The position numbers and the translations under genes are program-made. The notes beneath the pieces are model-generated. The model made no database searches and was not told the DNA's origin. It was given only the letters and a program-made list of their open reading frames with translations. Source: CAJQQY01 sp964352225 (GTDB lineage Bacteria > Bacteroidota > Bacteroidia > Chitinophagales > Saprospiraceae). From it: a stretch of DNA of 25,441 nt. Where the stretch lies: the NCBI GenBank assembly GCA_964352225.1, contig CAYGRM010000046.1:1-25441 (forward strand), in the 5' to 3' direction. Shown piece after piece: positions 25,306 through 25,441 of this stretch. Position 1 is the first letter of the stretch. The number at the start of each line of letters is the position of its first letter.

Positions 25306-25344
25306 AAAAGCTATCGACATTGATTTGTCGGTAGCTTTTTTTTT
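25306..25344 (+). terminator. rho-independent terminator of the large lipoprotein gene
   Basis: AAAAGCUAUCGACA pairs with UGUCGGUAGCUUUU over 14 positions (one U-G) with a six-base loop, and a run of nine T follows. The stem lies 58 bases after the stop codon. The wobble position suits plus-strand transcription. Confidence 0.88.
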
Positions 25345-25422
25345 GGAAAAAAAGAAAAATTTTGAGTTGATCATCTTAGGAAATCTTTTATACCTTTAAT
25401 CCAAACAAACGATAATTTCAGG

Positions 25423-25441
25423 ATGAAAAAATATTTATTTC
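25423..25441 (+). CDS. 5' start of a further gene (cut by the window edge)
   Basis: An ATG at 25423 opens MKKYLF..., the look of a signal-peptide N-terminus, and a terminator lies 79 bases before it. Only six codons are visible, so nothing about its function can be said. Confidence 0.4.

Overview
The window looks like a chromosomal segment of a low-GC member of the Bacteroidota. The signs are a TonB-type barrel receptor with a carboxypeptidase-regulatory N-terminus, a LytS-like TPR histidine kinase, a possible type IX secretion (T9SS) cargo, FG-GAP remnants, DUF4403 and SHOCT proteins, and -7 boxes of the TAnnTTTG type. Class or genus cannot be fixed from sequence alone. A run of ten N (15708-15717) shows it is a draft or metagenome scaffold. 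No rRNA, tRNA, CRISPR array or intact transposase gene is visible.

Layout: 1-465 is a gene-free leader with a REP-like hairpin. 466-2895 (+) encodes an outer-membrane barrel receptor. It converges on a periplasmic phospholipase D-like protein (3085-4434, -), with a 161-bp transposon-like inverted-repeat element between them. 4726-6642 (+) encodes a soluble TPR/LytS-type histidine kinase without a neighbouring response regulator. 6643-8177 has no intact protein gene. It holds three copies of an unrecognised element (a conserved 19-nt word followed by a terminator-like hairpin), an inverted repeat with 56-nt arms, a decayed FG-GAP gene, and a CGATATT-rich palindromic element. 8178-10586 (-) is pbpC. 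A REP-like inverted repeat separates it from a DUF4403 protein and an overlapping DUF697/SHOCT protein. Further minus-strand genes are a zinc-metalloprotease-like lipoprotein, a broken gene resembling the C-terminal half of cytochrome oxidase subunit I, and a secreted protein split by the N gap.

After a 760-bp AT-rich gap the plus strand resumes with a DUF2459 protein, a 32-codon overlapping ORF, and a complete tripartite RND efflux set: TolC-like channel, lipid-anchored adaptor and inner-membrane pump. A 16-bp perfect palindrome sits just before the pump gene. The last complete gene is a large lipoprotein with carboxypeptidase-regulatory and CILP/FAM171-like parts, closed by a good terminator. 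A further gene begins at the right edge.

The theme is cell-envelope function (transport, peptidoglycan, phospholipid, efflux, lipoproteins). The most unusual items are the three-copy candidate small-RNA family at 6652-8023 and the COX1-like gene broken by a stop codon and a tetranucleotide duplication at 13969-14914.
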